Assembly: GCA_964532485.1 (NCBI GenBank)
Contig: CAZHKE010000008.1
Coordinates: forward strand, 1-64,000
Direction: 5' to 3'
DNA length: 64,000 nucleotides
Origin: DATBSK01 sp964532485
GTDB taxonomy: Bacteria; Actinomycetota; Acidimicrobiia; IMCC26256; PALSA-555
Under the pieces are notes generated by a model. It worked only from the letters and a program-made list of their open reading frames with translations. It did no database searches and was not told the origin of the DNA. The position numbers were made by a program, and so were the translations under genes. Shown here piece after piece: positions 1 through 6,985 of this stretch (position 1 is its first letter; every line of letters starts with the position of its first letter).

Positions 1-1
1 G

Positions 2-74
2 AGCGGACGACGGGATTCGAACCCGCGACCCTCACCTTGGCAAGGTGATGCTCTACCAGCTGAGCCACGTCCGC
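2..74 (-). tRNA. tRNA-Gly (anticodon GCC)
   Basis: Read on the minus strand, the 73-nt sequence folds as a full cloverleaf. The acceptor stem GCGGACG pairs with CGTCCGC, the anticodon loop is TTGCCAA (anticodon GCC, glycine) on a five-pair stem TCACC/GGTGA, and the T loop TTCGAAT sits on a GCGGG/CCCGT stem. The discriminator base is T and CCA is not encoded. The gene ends one base from the window edge, so its downstream neighbour cannot be seen. Confidence 0.97.
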
Positions 75-196
75 GTGAGCCATCGAGGATAGCGCCCGCG
101 GATCGGGCCGGCGGCCAGCGCAGCAGCGGGCCCGCCACCCCGAGCCTCGTGCGTGCGCGAGCCTCGGTCGGTGACCGACGCGGCCGCGATAGGGGG

Positions 197-318
197 CGCC
201 TCGACGATCATGCGTTCCGCGAGCTCACGTTCACCAGCACGGCGCGTCTGTTCACCGTCACCCGTCCCGACTTCTTCGTCGGGACCGCCGCGGAGGACGC
301 GGTCTCCGAGACGGTCTA
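197..318 (+). pseudogene. Probable 3' remnant of an amidohydrolase gene
   Basis: A plus-strand frame ending in TAG at 316-318 reads ...DDHAFRELTF... and then ...RPDFFVGTAAEDAV before its stop. This closely resembles the conserved tail of actinobacterial metal-dependent amidohydrolases (amidohydrolase 2 family), which typically end with F-x-N-x-x-R-x-x-x-x-x-N-P-D-F-F-x-G-T-x-V-E. Upstream of about position 197 the same frame stays open but becomes arginine-rich and loses resemblance to the family. The rest of the gene, with its metal ligands, is therefore absent. The stop codon overlaps the last codons of the convergent F420-type oxidoreductase gene. The match rests on about 35 codons recalled from the family, so it is tentative. 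Confidence 0.4.
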
Positions 319-1257
319 GGTGCCGGCGAGCTCGGCGACGACGGGCGCGAACGTCTCGAAGTTGTCCTCGCCGAACACGACGTACGAGACGTGCCACTTC
401 TCGCGCCGCTCCTGGAGGGTCTCGACGCACTGCTGCACCGAGCCGCACAGCGCGACACCCGAGTCGAGCGCCTCCTGGGGCTGGAGCCCGAACCCCGGAG
501 CGATCGCCTCGGCGACGCCCATCGGGTCGTCGGTGACGGCACCGACGAAGTAGCGGATCTGCAGCTCGATGTCGTCGAACCGGTCGCCGGCACCCTCCTG
601 GATCCAGCCGACCTTCTCGGTGGTGGCCTCGGCGAGCGCGCTCTGCACCGCGTCGGCGGTGATCTCCCCCTTGCGCAGGTTGGGGTTGATGCCGATGATG
701 TCGGCCTCGCGGCCGGCGAGGCGCAGCACCTTGGGCCCGCCACCACCGATCAGGATCGGCGGGTGCGGCTGCTGCACCGGGCGCGGCTCCGCGGTGTAGC
801 CCGTGACCACGTAGTACTCACCCTGGAAGTCGAACTGCCCGCCCGTGAAGCAGCTCTTGATGATTGACAGCGCCTCCTCGAGCCGTTGGATGCGCACGCC
901 GGGCCGGTCGTAGGGGATCCCGAGCGCCTGGTAGTCGGCGGTCATCCACCCGGCACCGATGCCGAGCTCGACCCGCCCGTCGGACAGCAGGTCGATGGTG
1001 GCGGTCTCCTTGGCGGTGATCGCCGGGTGCTTGTAGTCGTTGGCGAGCACGAGGTGCCCGACGCGCAGGGTGGTGGTCGCCTCCGCGGCCATCGCGATCC
1101 CCACCATCGGTGCGACGGGCGTGCCGACGAAGTGGTCGGGCGCGAACAACGTCGAGTACCCGAGGTCCTCCATCTTGCGCGCCCGCTCCTGCCACTCGTT
1201 CGGTGCGGCCGCGCTCGAGCACTGGACGCCGAATCGGAACTTGCGATCGTGGGCCAT
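316..1257 (-). CDS. LLM-class F420-dependent oxidoreductase (paralogue 1)
   Basis: The 313-residue product is a single-domain luciferase-like (bacterial luciferase TIM-barrel) oxidoreductase. Such enzymes use F420 or FMN to transfer hydride to diverse substrates, so the exact substrate cannot be read. Recognisable segments are the N-terminal FRFGVQ strand, LGYSTLFAPDHF near residue 33, the LSDGRVELGIGAGWM segment near 90-104, the RPVQQPHPPILIGGGG strand near 160-175 and the ADIIGIN segment. It resembles the MSMEG_2516-type subfamily of F420 enzymes. It lies 20 bp downstream of a close paralogue on the same strand, suggesting tandem duplication. The ATG at 1257 is preceded by CCTCCTCCC on the minus strand rather than a clear Shine-Dalgarno, so the start is the most likely rather than proven. 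Confidence 0.9.
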   Translation of the reverse strand: MAHDRKFRFGVQCSSAAAPNEWQERARKMEDLGYSTLFAPDHFVGTPVAPMVGIAMAAEATTTLRVGHLVLANDYKHPAITAKETATIDLLSDGRVELGIGAGWMTADYQALGIPYDRPGVRIQRLEEALSIIKSCFTGGQFDFQGEYYVVTGYTAEPRPVQQPHPPILIGGGGPKVLRLAGREADIIGINPNLRKGEITADAVQSALAEATTEKVGWIQEGAGDRFDDIELQIRYFVGAVTDDPMGVAEAIAPGFGLQPQEALDSGVALCGSVQQCVETLQERREKWHVSYVVFGEDNFETFAPVVAELAGT

Positions 1258-1277
1258 GGGAGGAGGCTAGGTGACGG

Positions 1278-2216
1278 CTACGTGCCCGCAAGACGAGCCA
1301 CGACGGGCGCGAACGCGTCGATCTGGTCGTGGGTGATGACGTGGTACGTCATGTCCCAGCGCTCCCGGCGGCGCTCGAGCGTCTCGGTCATCGAGTCGAC
1401 CGTGCCCACGAGGGCGACGGGCGAATCGAGGACCTCCTCGGGCTCGGTGTCAAAGGCCGGTGCCATCGCCGTCGCCATGCCCATCGGGTCGTCGGTGAAG
1501 TGGACGAAGCCGGCGAACGCCTGGATCTCGATCTCGTCGTAGCGCCGGCCGGCGGCAGCACGCACCCATGCGAGCTTCTCGTCGGTGCTGACCGGGTTCA
1601 TGTTCGGCGCCTGCCCGGGATCGCCGGCCTGGCCGCTGCGGAGGTTGCCGTTGATGCCGATGACGTCGGCCTCCTCGGCCGCGAGGGTCAGCACCTTCTT
1701 GCCGCCGCCGCCGATGACGAGCGGCATCGGGCGCTGCACCGGCTTGGGCATGCCGTCGAGCTCGGTCACCTGGTAGTGCTCGCCGCGGAACGTGAACGGG
1801 CCGTCGGCGGTGAGGCCCCTGAAGATCGCGATCGCCTCGGCGAGGCGCGCGATGCGGACGCTCGGCTTGTCGAGCGGCAGGCCCGCCTTCTCGTAGTCGA
1901 CGGTCATCCACCCGGCGCCGAGCCCGAGCTCGAGCCGGCCGTCGGAGAGCAGGTCGAGCGTCGCCGCGTCGCGGGTCATCACCACCGGGTGCCGGTAGTC
2001 GTTGCCGAGCACGAGGCAGCCGACGCGCAACGTCGTCGTCGCCTCGGCGGCGAACGCCATCGCGGGGAACGGCCCGAACGGGTGGTCGACGAAGTGGTCG
2101 GGCACGTACAGCGTGGAATAGCCGAGCGCCTCGGCCTTGCGTGCTGTCTCGCGGTACTCCGATGCCGACGACGCGCCGGGGGCCATCACCCCGAACCGGA
2201 ACGCGCGGTCAGCCAT
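1278..2216 (-). CDS. LLM-class F420-dependent oxidoreductase (paralogue 2)
   Basis: The 312-residue protein has the same length and domain as its downstream neighbour. The two align along their whole length: FRFGVMAPGA at the N-terminus, LGYSTLYVPDHFVDHPFG, LSDGRLELGLGAGWMTVDYE, KPVQRPMPLVIGGGGKK, ADVIGINGN, and a shared ending FAPVVA-L-AGT. It is a luciferase-like TIM-barrel enzyme expected to use F420H2 or FMN; its substrate is unknown. The pair probably arose by duplication and is likely co-transcribed, with 20 bp between genes. The upstream gap to dut contains two facing copies of the window's hairpin repeat. Confidence 0.9.
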   Translation of the reverse strand: MADRAFRFGVMAPGASSASEYRETARKAEALGYSTLYVPDHFVDHPFGPFPAMAFAAEATTTLRVGCLVLGNDYRHPVVMTRDAATLDLLSDGRLELGLGAGWMTVDYEKAGLPLDKPSVRIARLAEAIAIFRGLTADGPFTFRGEHYQVTELDGMPKPVQRPMPLVIGGGGKKVLTLAAEEADVIGINGNLRSGQAGDPGQAPNMNPVSTDEKLAWVRAAAGRRYDEIEIQAFAGFVHFTDDPMGMATAMAPAFDTEPEEVLDSPVALVGTVDSMTETLERRRERWDMTYHVITHDQIDAFAPVVARLAGT

Positions 2217-2240
2217 GGCGGCGCACGCTAGTCAGTCCAC

Positions 2241-2282
2241 TGGTTGCGTCCCTCACCCGCGCATTCAAAGGTGGGGGACGCA
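2241..2282 (+). repeat. Hairpin repeat family A, copy 1
   Basis: This copy reads TGGTTGCGTCCCTCACCC, a short centre GCGCATTCAAA, then GGTGGGGGACGCA. It can form a stem of about 12-13 pairs. It faces copy 2 (2301-2342), and the outer 25 bases of the two copies are perfect inverted complements of each other (2241-2265 with 2318-2342), so the pair could also fold as one long cruciform. It sits 24 bp upstream of the F420-type oxidoreductase start. Confidence 0.9.
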
Positions 2283-2300
2283 CGTCGATGCTCTCGGTCC

Positions 2301-2342
2301 TGCGTCCCTCACCCCGCAATGCGCGGGTGAGGGACGCAACCA
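2301..2342 (-). repeat. Hairpin repeat family A, copy 2
   Basis: This is the reverse-oriented copy. TGCGTCCCTCACCC and GGGTGAGGGACGCA form a perfect 14-bp stem around a 10-base centre, followed by ACCA. It begins two bases after the dut stop codon. A 3'-end position is typical of the family here. There is no U-tract, so it does not look like a classical intrinsic terminator. Confidence 0.92.
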
Positions 2343-2344
2343 GA

Positions 2345-2782
2345 TCAGCGGCCCGTCGAGCCGAAGCCGAACGCGTCGCGCGACGTCGCATCGAGGGCGG
2401 CGACCTCGTGCCAGTCGACCTCGGTGTCGACGGCGGTGATCACCAGCTGTGCGATGCGATCGCCGCGGTGCACCGTGTACGCCTCGGTCGGGTCGGTGTT
2501 GACGAGCAGCACCTTGAGCTCCCCGCGGTACTGCGCGTCGATCAGCCCAGGCGTGTTGAGGCACGTGACGCCGTGCTCGAGCGCGAGCCCCGAGCGCGGC
2601 ACCACGAGCCCAGCGTGGCCCGCCGGGATCGCCACCGCGACTCCGGTGGGCACGAGCGCCCGTCCGCCGCCGGGGGCGAGCGTGACGTCCGTCCGGGCGT
2701 GCAGATCGTACCCGGCGTCGTGCTCGTGCTGCTGGACCGGCAGCTGCGCCTCGGGGACGAGCCGGGTGACGTCGATGCGCAT
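2345..2782 (-). CDS. dut: dUTP diphosphatase
   Basis: The enzyme hydrolyses dUTP to dUMP and pyrophosphate, keeping uracil out of DNA and supplying dTMP synthesis. The 145-residue product has the normal length for a trimeric dUTPase and carries all five motifs: AGYDLHA at 23-29, PRSGLA at 62-67, PGLIDAQYRGE at 78-88 (with the catalytic Asp), RGDRIAQLV at 106-114, and the P-loop-like tail FGFGSTGR at 138-145. The last of these completes the neighbouring subunit's active site. It is the most downstream gene of the minus-strand stress operon, 46 bp after the DUF3501 gene, and a family A repeat follows its stop directly. Confidence 0.97.
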   Translation of the reverse strand: MRIDVTRLVPEAQLPVQQHEHDAGYDLHARTDVTLAPGGGRALVPTGVAVAIPAGHAGLVVPRSGLALEHGVTCLNTPGLIDAQYRGELKVLLVNTDPTEAYTVHRGDRIAQLVITAVDTEVDWHEVAALDATSRDAFGFGSTGR

Positions 2783-2828
2783 CCCGGGATACTGCCGCGA
2801 ACCGCGGCGCGGACCGCGCCTCGGGGAC

Positions 2829-3416
2829 TCAAGCGGCGAAGTCGCCCACCAGCTCCTCGCGCTGCGCCTCGTCGAGCGTCACGTCTGCCTGCCACTCCGG
2901 ATGGTCCACGACGATCCGCACGGGCGCGGCTGCGTCGGCGAACGCCGCCTGCTGCTCGGCCGTGAAGGGTCCGAACTTCAGGTAGTGGACCGCCGACGTC
3001 ATGTCGTCGCGGGTCAGTCGCTCGGCGTTCTGCTCTCGAGCAGGCATGACATCGCTGCCGATGACGATCTTCACGAAGTCCTCGACGTTGGTGAGCTTCG
3101 GCAACCAGTACCGCAGCGCCTCGTCGTCGGTGATCTCGATGAACAGCGTGCACGACAGCTCGCCGTCCTCGGGGATCAGCTCGTTGTACGTCGCGATCTC
3201 GTGCGCGATCTGCTCGTCGCGCAGCATGCGCTCGGCGCGCGCCATCTCCTGGATCTGGAAGCGCATCGTCGACGCGTTCTCGAACACGACCGACATGATG
3301 TCGCCGAGCGCGATCCGGCGTCGCTTCTTCGCCGCGATGATCTCGGCGCGGAACTCGTCGCGCTCGCGCTCGTACTCGCGAAGATCCTTGATGTCGGCGT
3401 GCGTGAGCTTGCGCAT
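2829..3416 (-). CDS. DUF3501 family protein
   Basis: This 195-residue soluble protein begins MRKLTHADIKDLREYERERD and is recognised as DUF3501. The family is uncharacterised and commonly found beside a rubrerythrin and a CCG-type Fe-S oxidoreductase, exactly as here. The N-terminal third is highly charged and helical (residues 10-70). The remainder includes a segment centred on AVHYLKFGPF. The ATG at 3416 is chosen because it falls 10 bp after the stop of the upstream Fe-S gene and matches the family's N-terminus. A longer in-frame extension would run back over the Fe-S gene. The biochemical role is unknown; the gene neighbourhood suggests peroxide or oxygen defence. Confidence 0.88.
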   Translation of the reverse strand: MRKLTHADIKDLREYERERDEFRAEIIAAKKRRRIALGDIMSVVFENASTMRFQIQEMARAERMLRDEQIAHEIATYNELIPEDGELSCTLFIEITDDEALRYWLPKLTNVEDFVKIVIGSDVMPAREQNAERLTRDDMTSAVHYLKFGPFTAEQQAAFADAAAPVRIVVDHPEWQADVTLDEAQREELVGDFAA

Positions 3417-3426
3417 CGACTCGTCC

Positions 3427-4731
3427 CTACTGCTCGTCGTCGTCGAGCCCGTAGGCGCGCGCGAGCACCTGCACCGGGTGCACCGGCAGCTTCGACGTCG
3501 CCTCCCGGATCGCCGTGTTCGCGAGGTGGCAGTCGCCGGCCACGAGCTCGGTCTCGGCCTCCTCGACACGCTCCATCAGCGGCTTGGCGATCTTGTGGGC
3601 CATCTCGACGTTCTGGGCTCGAAGCCCCCACGTGCCGTCGATCGCCGAGCAGCGCTCGACCATCTCGACCCTCGCACCCGTCAGCGCCATCAAGTCGCGG
3701 CTCTTGGGACCGATCTGCTGGGCCCGGTAATGACACGCGGCGTGCCACGTGATCGTCTCGTACGTGACCCCGTCGAACCGGGTGTCGAGTGGCTCGTCGC
3801 GGTGACGCGCCATGAGGTACTCGGCGACGTCGAACGTGTGCTCCGCGACCAGACGCGCGTCGTCGGTGCCCAGGAAGTCGGGGTACTCGTTCTTCAGCAC
3901 GTACGCGCACGTCGGCTGCGGCACGAGCACATCGGCCCCTGCCTTCACCGCTTCGACCAGCATGGCGACGTTCGTCTTCGCGGCATCCTCGAACCGCGGC
4001 ACGTCACCCGCGTCGAGCCACGGCATGCCGCAGCACACCTGCCCCTCGGGCAGCTCGCACGCGATGCCGTTGCGCTCGCACACCCCGACCGTCGCCTTCC
4101 CGATGTCGGGCTGCTGGTACTCGACGAGGCACGTCGGGAACAGCGCCACCCGCTCCGCGGCTGGCTCGGCGCGGACCGCCGACTCGTGGCGGGCGAACCA
4201 CTTCGAGAAGCGCACCCTGGCGAAGCTCGGCAACAACCGGTCGCGCGCGATCCCCGTCGACTTCTCCATGAGGAACCGGACCGGCTTGACGTCGTTCGTC
4301 TTGTTGACGAGGCCCGACAGCGCGGTCGCGACCTTCCCTTGCAGGTCGGTGCGCGCCAGAAGCCGCGCGCCTCGCTGCACCTCACCCTTCTTGGCCTGGA
4401 GCGCGAGCGATCGCAACATCAGCCGCGGGAAGTCGACCTTCCACTCCTGCTGCTGATCGGGCGTGTACGGACAGGCGACGTAGCAGAGCTTGCACTGGTA
4501 GCACTCGTCGACGACCTGCTTGTGCTCCGCGTCCGTGAGCACGGACACGTCCTCGGCGTCCTCGTCCTCGTCGATCATTCGGAACAGGTCCTTGAACGAC
4601 GGGCAGAACTTCACGCAGATGCGGCAGTCCGAGCAGATCTGGAACGTCCGGTCGCGTTCGGCGCGCGCGTCCTGCTCGTCCCAGTAGCCGGGCTGGAGCG
4701 GGTCGTAGAGATGCTCGGTCGCGGTGGCCAC
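3427..4731 (-). CDS. Heterodisulfide-reductase-related Fe-S oxidoreductase (two 4Fe-4S plus CCG domains)
   Basis: The 434-residue protein has two ferredoxin-like 4Fe-4S motifs, C33-x2-C36-x2-C39-x3-C43-P and C77-x2-C80-x2-C83-x3-C87-P. These are followed by two cysteine-rich CCG-type domains, of which the first contains CLVEYQQP...CCGMPW and the second CHYRAQ...CSAIDGTWG...GDCH. This is the architecture of HdrD/GlpC-like subunits that pass electrons to a disulfide or quinone partner. No membrane anchor is seen, so it is probably cytoplasmic. Placed between rubrerythrin and DUF3501, it is the plausible electron donor to the rubrerythrin; that pairing is inferred from conserved neighbourhood. 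The second CCG domain departs from the canonical CCG signature. Confidence 0.88.
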   Translation of the reverse strand: MATATEHLYDPLQPGYWDEQDARAERDRTFQICSDCRICVKFCPSFKDLFRMIDEDEDAEDVSVLTDAEHKQVVDECYQCKLCYVACPYTPDQQQEWKVDFPRLMLRSLALQAKKGEVQRGARLLARTDLQGKVATALSGLVNKTNDVKPVRFLMEKSTGIARDRLLPSFARVRFSKWFARHESAVRAEPAAERVALFPTCLVEYQQPDIGKATVGVCERNGIACELPEGQVCCGMPWLDAGDVPRFEDAAKTNVAMLVEAVKAGADVLVPQPTCAYVLKNEYPDFLGTDDARLVAEHTFDVAEYLMARHRDEPLDTRFDGVTYETITWHAACHYRAQQIGPKSRDLMALTGARVEMVERCSAIDGTWGLRAQNVEMAHKIAKPLMERVEEAETELVAGDCHLANTAIREATSKLPVHPVQVLARAYGLDDDEQ

Positions 4732-4811
4732 GGGTCATCCCTTCCTGGGGAGAGTGCCAACGGCCCCGGAGCAGCGTCGCCCCGGGGCCGCCCATGTCGA
4801 GCCGCGTCGTG

Positions 4812-5231
4812 TCAGCTGACCGACTCGAGTCCCTGGGTGAAGCGACCGGCGTGGCTCTTCTCGGCCCGCGCCAGCGTCTCGAGCCACTCGGAGACCTCGT
4901 CGAAGCCCTCGTCGCGCGCGGTCTTCGCGAAGCCCGGGTACATCTCGGTGTACTCATAGGTCTCGCCGGCGACCGCGGACTTGAGGTTCTCGGTCGTGGC
5001 GCCGACCGGCTCACCGGTCACCGGGTCGCCGACCTCGGCCAGGAAGTCGAAGTGGCCGAACGCGTGACCCGTCTCACCCTCGGCGACGGAGCGGAACAGC
5101 GCCGCCACATCGGGGTAGCCCTCCACGTCGGCCTTCTGCGCGAAGTAGAGGTACCGGCGGTTCGCCTGGCTCTCCCCCGCGAAGGCTTCCTTGAGGTTGC
5201 CCTCGGTCTTGCTTCCTTCCAGCTTTGGCAT
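4812..5231 (-). CDS. Rubrerythrin family protein (no rubredoxin domain)
   Basis: The 139-residue protein is a ferritin-like four-helix bundle that would hold a di-iron centre and reduce hydrogen peroxide. Candidate ligands are visible: E20 (AGESQANRRY), E53-x2-H56 (EGETGH), E90 and E93/E96 (AGETYEYTEMYP), and E124-x2-H127 (RAEKSH). It lacks the C-terminal rubredoxin domain with two CxxC pairs, so it must receive electrons from a partner, likely the Fe-S protein encoded next. The ATG at 5231 has a strong AAGGAG Shine-Dalgarno 7 bases upstream, which settles the start. It lies 44 bp downstream of the Fur-family regulator. Confidence 0.93.
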   Translation of the reverse strand: MPKLEGSKTEGNLKEAFAGESQANRRYLYFAQKADVEGYPDVAALFRSVAEGETGHAFGHFDFLAEVGDPVTGEPVGATTENLKSAVAGETYEYTEMYPGFAKTARDEGFDEVSEWLETLARAEKSHAGRFTQGLESVS

Positions 5232-5275
5232 CGTGTGCTCCTTCTTTCCTCGTCGGATCAGGCTTGCTCGTCGGA

Positions 5276-5716
5276 TCAGCGGGCGACGGCCTCGCCCGCG
5301 GCCGCGCACTCGTCGCAGACTCCGCGGAACTGGACCTCCACGTCGTCCACCTGGAAGCCCCGGCGCGCGCTCGCCGGCACCCGGAGCTCCCCGACGTCGA
5401 CGATGACGTCGCGCACCTTCTTGCATCGGGTGCAGATGAGGTGGTGGTGCCGGTCATCGACGTTGGGGTCGACACGGACGCTGCCCGTGCCGAGGTCGAG
5501 GAGCGTGACCTCGCCCATCAGCTCGAGGTCGTGGACCGTCTGGTACACGGTCTTGCGCGAGATGGTGGGCATCTCGGCCCGGGCCGCCTCGTACAGCGAC
5601 TCGACGGTGGGGTGCTCGTCGTTGCCGTGGAGCAGGCGGAAGATCACCTGGCGCTGGGGGGTCACCCGCAGGCCCTCGGCCCGGAATCGCTCGGTGAGCT
5701 CGTCGACCGGTGTCAC
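5276..5716 (-). CDS. Fur family transcriptional regulator (PerR-like by context)
   Basis: The 146-residue regulator has an N-terminal winged helix (residues 10-80; recognition helix around TISRKTVYQTVHDL at 51-64) and a C-terminal metal-binding dimerisation domain. That domain contains HHH at 90-92, C95-x2-C98 and C134-x2-C137, the structural zinc pairs of Fur/PerR proteins. It is the first gene of a minus-strand series leading to rubrerythrin, the Fe-S oxidoreductase and DUF3501. This partnership is typical of PerR-type peroxide sensors rather than iron-sensing Fur. A Fur-box-like palindrome lies 14 bp upstream of its start, so autoregulation is likely. Metal and signal specificity cannot be read from sequence. 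Confidence 0.92.
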   Translation of the reverse strand: MTPVDELTERFRAEGLRVTPQRQVIFRLLHGNDEHPTVESLYEAARAEMPTISRKTVYQTVHDLELMGEVTLLDLGTGSVRVDPNVDDRHHHLICTRCKKVRDVIVDVGELRVPASARRGFQVDDVEVQFRGVCDECAAAGEAVAR

Positions 5717-5729
5717 GAGGGAACCTTAT

Positions 5730-5744
5730 CAACAATGATTGTCG
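5730..5744 (-). promoter_or_regulatory. Fur/PerR-box-like operator
   Basis: Read on the minus strand, CGACAAT-C-ATTGTTG is a 7-1-7 inverted repeat with six of seven positions matching. Its AT-rich core stands out in a GC-rich setting. The layout matches the 7-1-7 Fur/PerR box (PerR type TTATAAT-N-ATTATAA). It sits 14 bp before the Fur-family gene, where it could control the whole stress operon. Which paralogue binds it is inferred. Confidence 0.65.
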
Positions 5745-5772
5745 TCTAGCAACCCCTGTCGCTCTGGCGGGG

Positions 5773-6747
5773 CTACTGCTGGAGCGCGCCCTGGCCGAGC
5801 TGCTCCCGCAAGGCCGCCTCGAACTCGGCGACGGAAGCGCCGGCGTGGCGCTCCCGCAGGCTCTCGAGCACCGGGTAGCCGGCGTCGCGCTCGGCGTCCC
5901 ACTCGTCGGCGAACCGGCCCGACGCGATGTCGTCGAGCAGCTCGCGCATGCGCGTCGCCAGATCGATCTCCGCGAAGGCCTCGCGCCGCGACAGCTGCCC
6001 GTACTGGCTCGTCGGCGAGTGGAAGCCGAACTGGTACGCGTAGCCCTTCTCGCGCACCAGGCGCATGGTGCGCTCGGTCTCCCCCGAGAGGAGCGTCTCG
6101 ACGATGATCGCCTCGAGCGGGATGCCGTGCTCGAGCAGGCACTCGATGTAGGTGGTCGTCATGTGCGTCATCACCGGGGCGCGCACCTGCTCCTCCGCGA
6201 GGTCGAGGATCGCCTCCTGACGCGGCGTGAGCTCGATCGCCCCCTGGCGCAGCCCACCGATGGCCTTGGCGACCGCGAGCGTGCGGTCCTTCGCGCGGCC
6301 CGTCACGTCGCGGTGGGCGCCGACGGCCGTGATGAAGCCGATGCCCTCCTCGTAGCAAGCACGCACCTCGGGGCCGAGCATGCGCGGGGCGACCATGCCG
6401 ATGTCGCCGTCCGGGTCGAAGCGGTCGAACGCGAGCGTGTAGCCACTCGCGACGATCGTCAGACCCTCGGCGGGTCGCTGCAGGTCGAGCAGCGGGATGA
6501 CGTCGTCGGGCACCAGCACGCACGCGATGTCGGCATCGCCGGCGTCCGCGATCTCACCGGGCGTGAAGCCGTCGTCGGCAGCCTGCTCGCGAGACGCATC
6601 GGCCCGCACGCAGATCTGCACGTCGAAGCCCGAGTCGCGCAGGTTCAGCGCCCAGGAGCGGCCCTGGTTGCCATAGCCGACGATCGCGACCGAGGAGCCT
6701 TCGATCGCGGCGAGGTCGGCGTCGTCGTCGTGGAAGATCGTCGCCAT
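5773..6747 (-). CDS. Ketol-acid reductoisomerase-like protein with altered active site
   Basis: The 324-residue protein has the class I KARI layout. A Rossmann NAD(P)-binding domain has GYGNQGRSWALNLRDSG at 24-40, and an all-helical IlvC C-terminal domain follows. Metal ligands D182 and E186 (DLAEEQ), E217 and the substrate serine S244 (GFHSPTSQYG) align. The catalytic lysine of the P-K-G-P-G loop is replaced: the loop reads APRMLGPEVR with Arg122. The second glutamate of the E-x3-E pair is shifted. No ilvB, ilvN or ilvD is adjacent. It may therefore be a paralogue acting on another 2-keto or 2-hydroxy acid rather than the isoleucine/valine enzyme. The fold is certain; the reaction is not. 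Confidence 0.75.
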   Translation of the reverse strand: MATIFHDDDADLAAIEGSSVAIVGYGNQGRSWALNLRDSGFDVQICVRADASREQAADDGFTPGEIADAGDADIACVLVPDDVIPLLDLQRPAEGLTIVASGYTLAFDRFDPDGDIGMVAPRMLGPEVRACYEEGIGFITAVGAHRDVTGRAKDRTLAVAKAIGGLRQGAIELTPRQEAILDLAEEQVRAPVMTHMTTTYIECLLEHGIPLEAIIVETLLSGETERTMRLVREKGYAYQFGFHSPTSQYGQLSRREAFAEIDLATRMRELLDDIASGRFADEWDAERDAGYPVLESLRERHAGASVAEFEAALREQLGQGALQQ

Positions 6748-6808
6748 GGCGCCGAGGGTACGCGGCTGACGCGTGCCACGTCACTTCGCCGTCACTAGGG
6801 TGCGCGCC

Positions 6809-6985
6809 ATGTCGAACCGCACCCGGGGCTTCGTCTTGGTGGTCGTGGCGCTGCTCGCGCTCGCCGCGAACATCATCGACGCCACCAACGACGGCGCGTC
6901 CGTCTGGAACATCATCGCGATCCTCTGCTTCGCGATCGTGCTGTTCGCGGGCTTCGAGCTGGTGGCCAAGTCACCACCGTCGTGA
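6809..6985 (+). CDS. Small two-helix membrane protein
   Basis: A 58-residue product starts MSNRTRG and has two hydrophobic segments, at about residues 8-22 (FVLVVVALLALAANI) and 33-52 (WNIIAILCFAIVLFAGFEL). I do not recognise the family. Support for it as a gene comes from the good N-in membrane profile with an arginine near the start and from its last codon overlapping the GTG start of the acyl-CoA synthetase (GTGA), which indicates translational coupling. It is divergent from the KARI-like gene across 61 bp. Confidence 0.7.
   Translation: MSNRTRGFVLVVVALLALAANIIDATNDGASVWNIIAILCFAIVLFAGFELVAKSPPS

Noticed and set aside
264..285. GTCCCGAC/GTCGGGAC hairpin as a definite terminator of the first oxidoreductase gene
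   Set aside because: It coincides with codons of the amidohydrolase remnant (R-P-D-F-F-V-G-T) and lacks a U-tract, so it may be coincidental; noted only as a possibility.
2241..2342. Intrinsic terminators
   Set aside because: Stems are strong but no copy is followed by a run of T on either strand, and copy 1 lies upstream of a gene start.
3001..4959. Plus-strand open frame opposite the Fe-S oxidoreductase and rubrerythrin genes
   Set aside because: The minus-strand proteins have complete cysteine motifs and family lengths; the plus-strand frame has none.
5773..6747. Straightforward annotation as ilvC
   Set aside because: The catalytic lysine is missing and no branched-chain biosynthesis genes are nearby, so only the fold is claimed.
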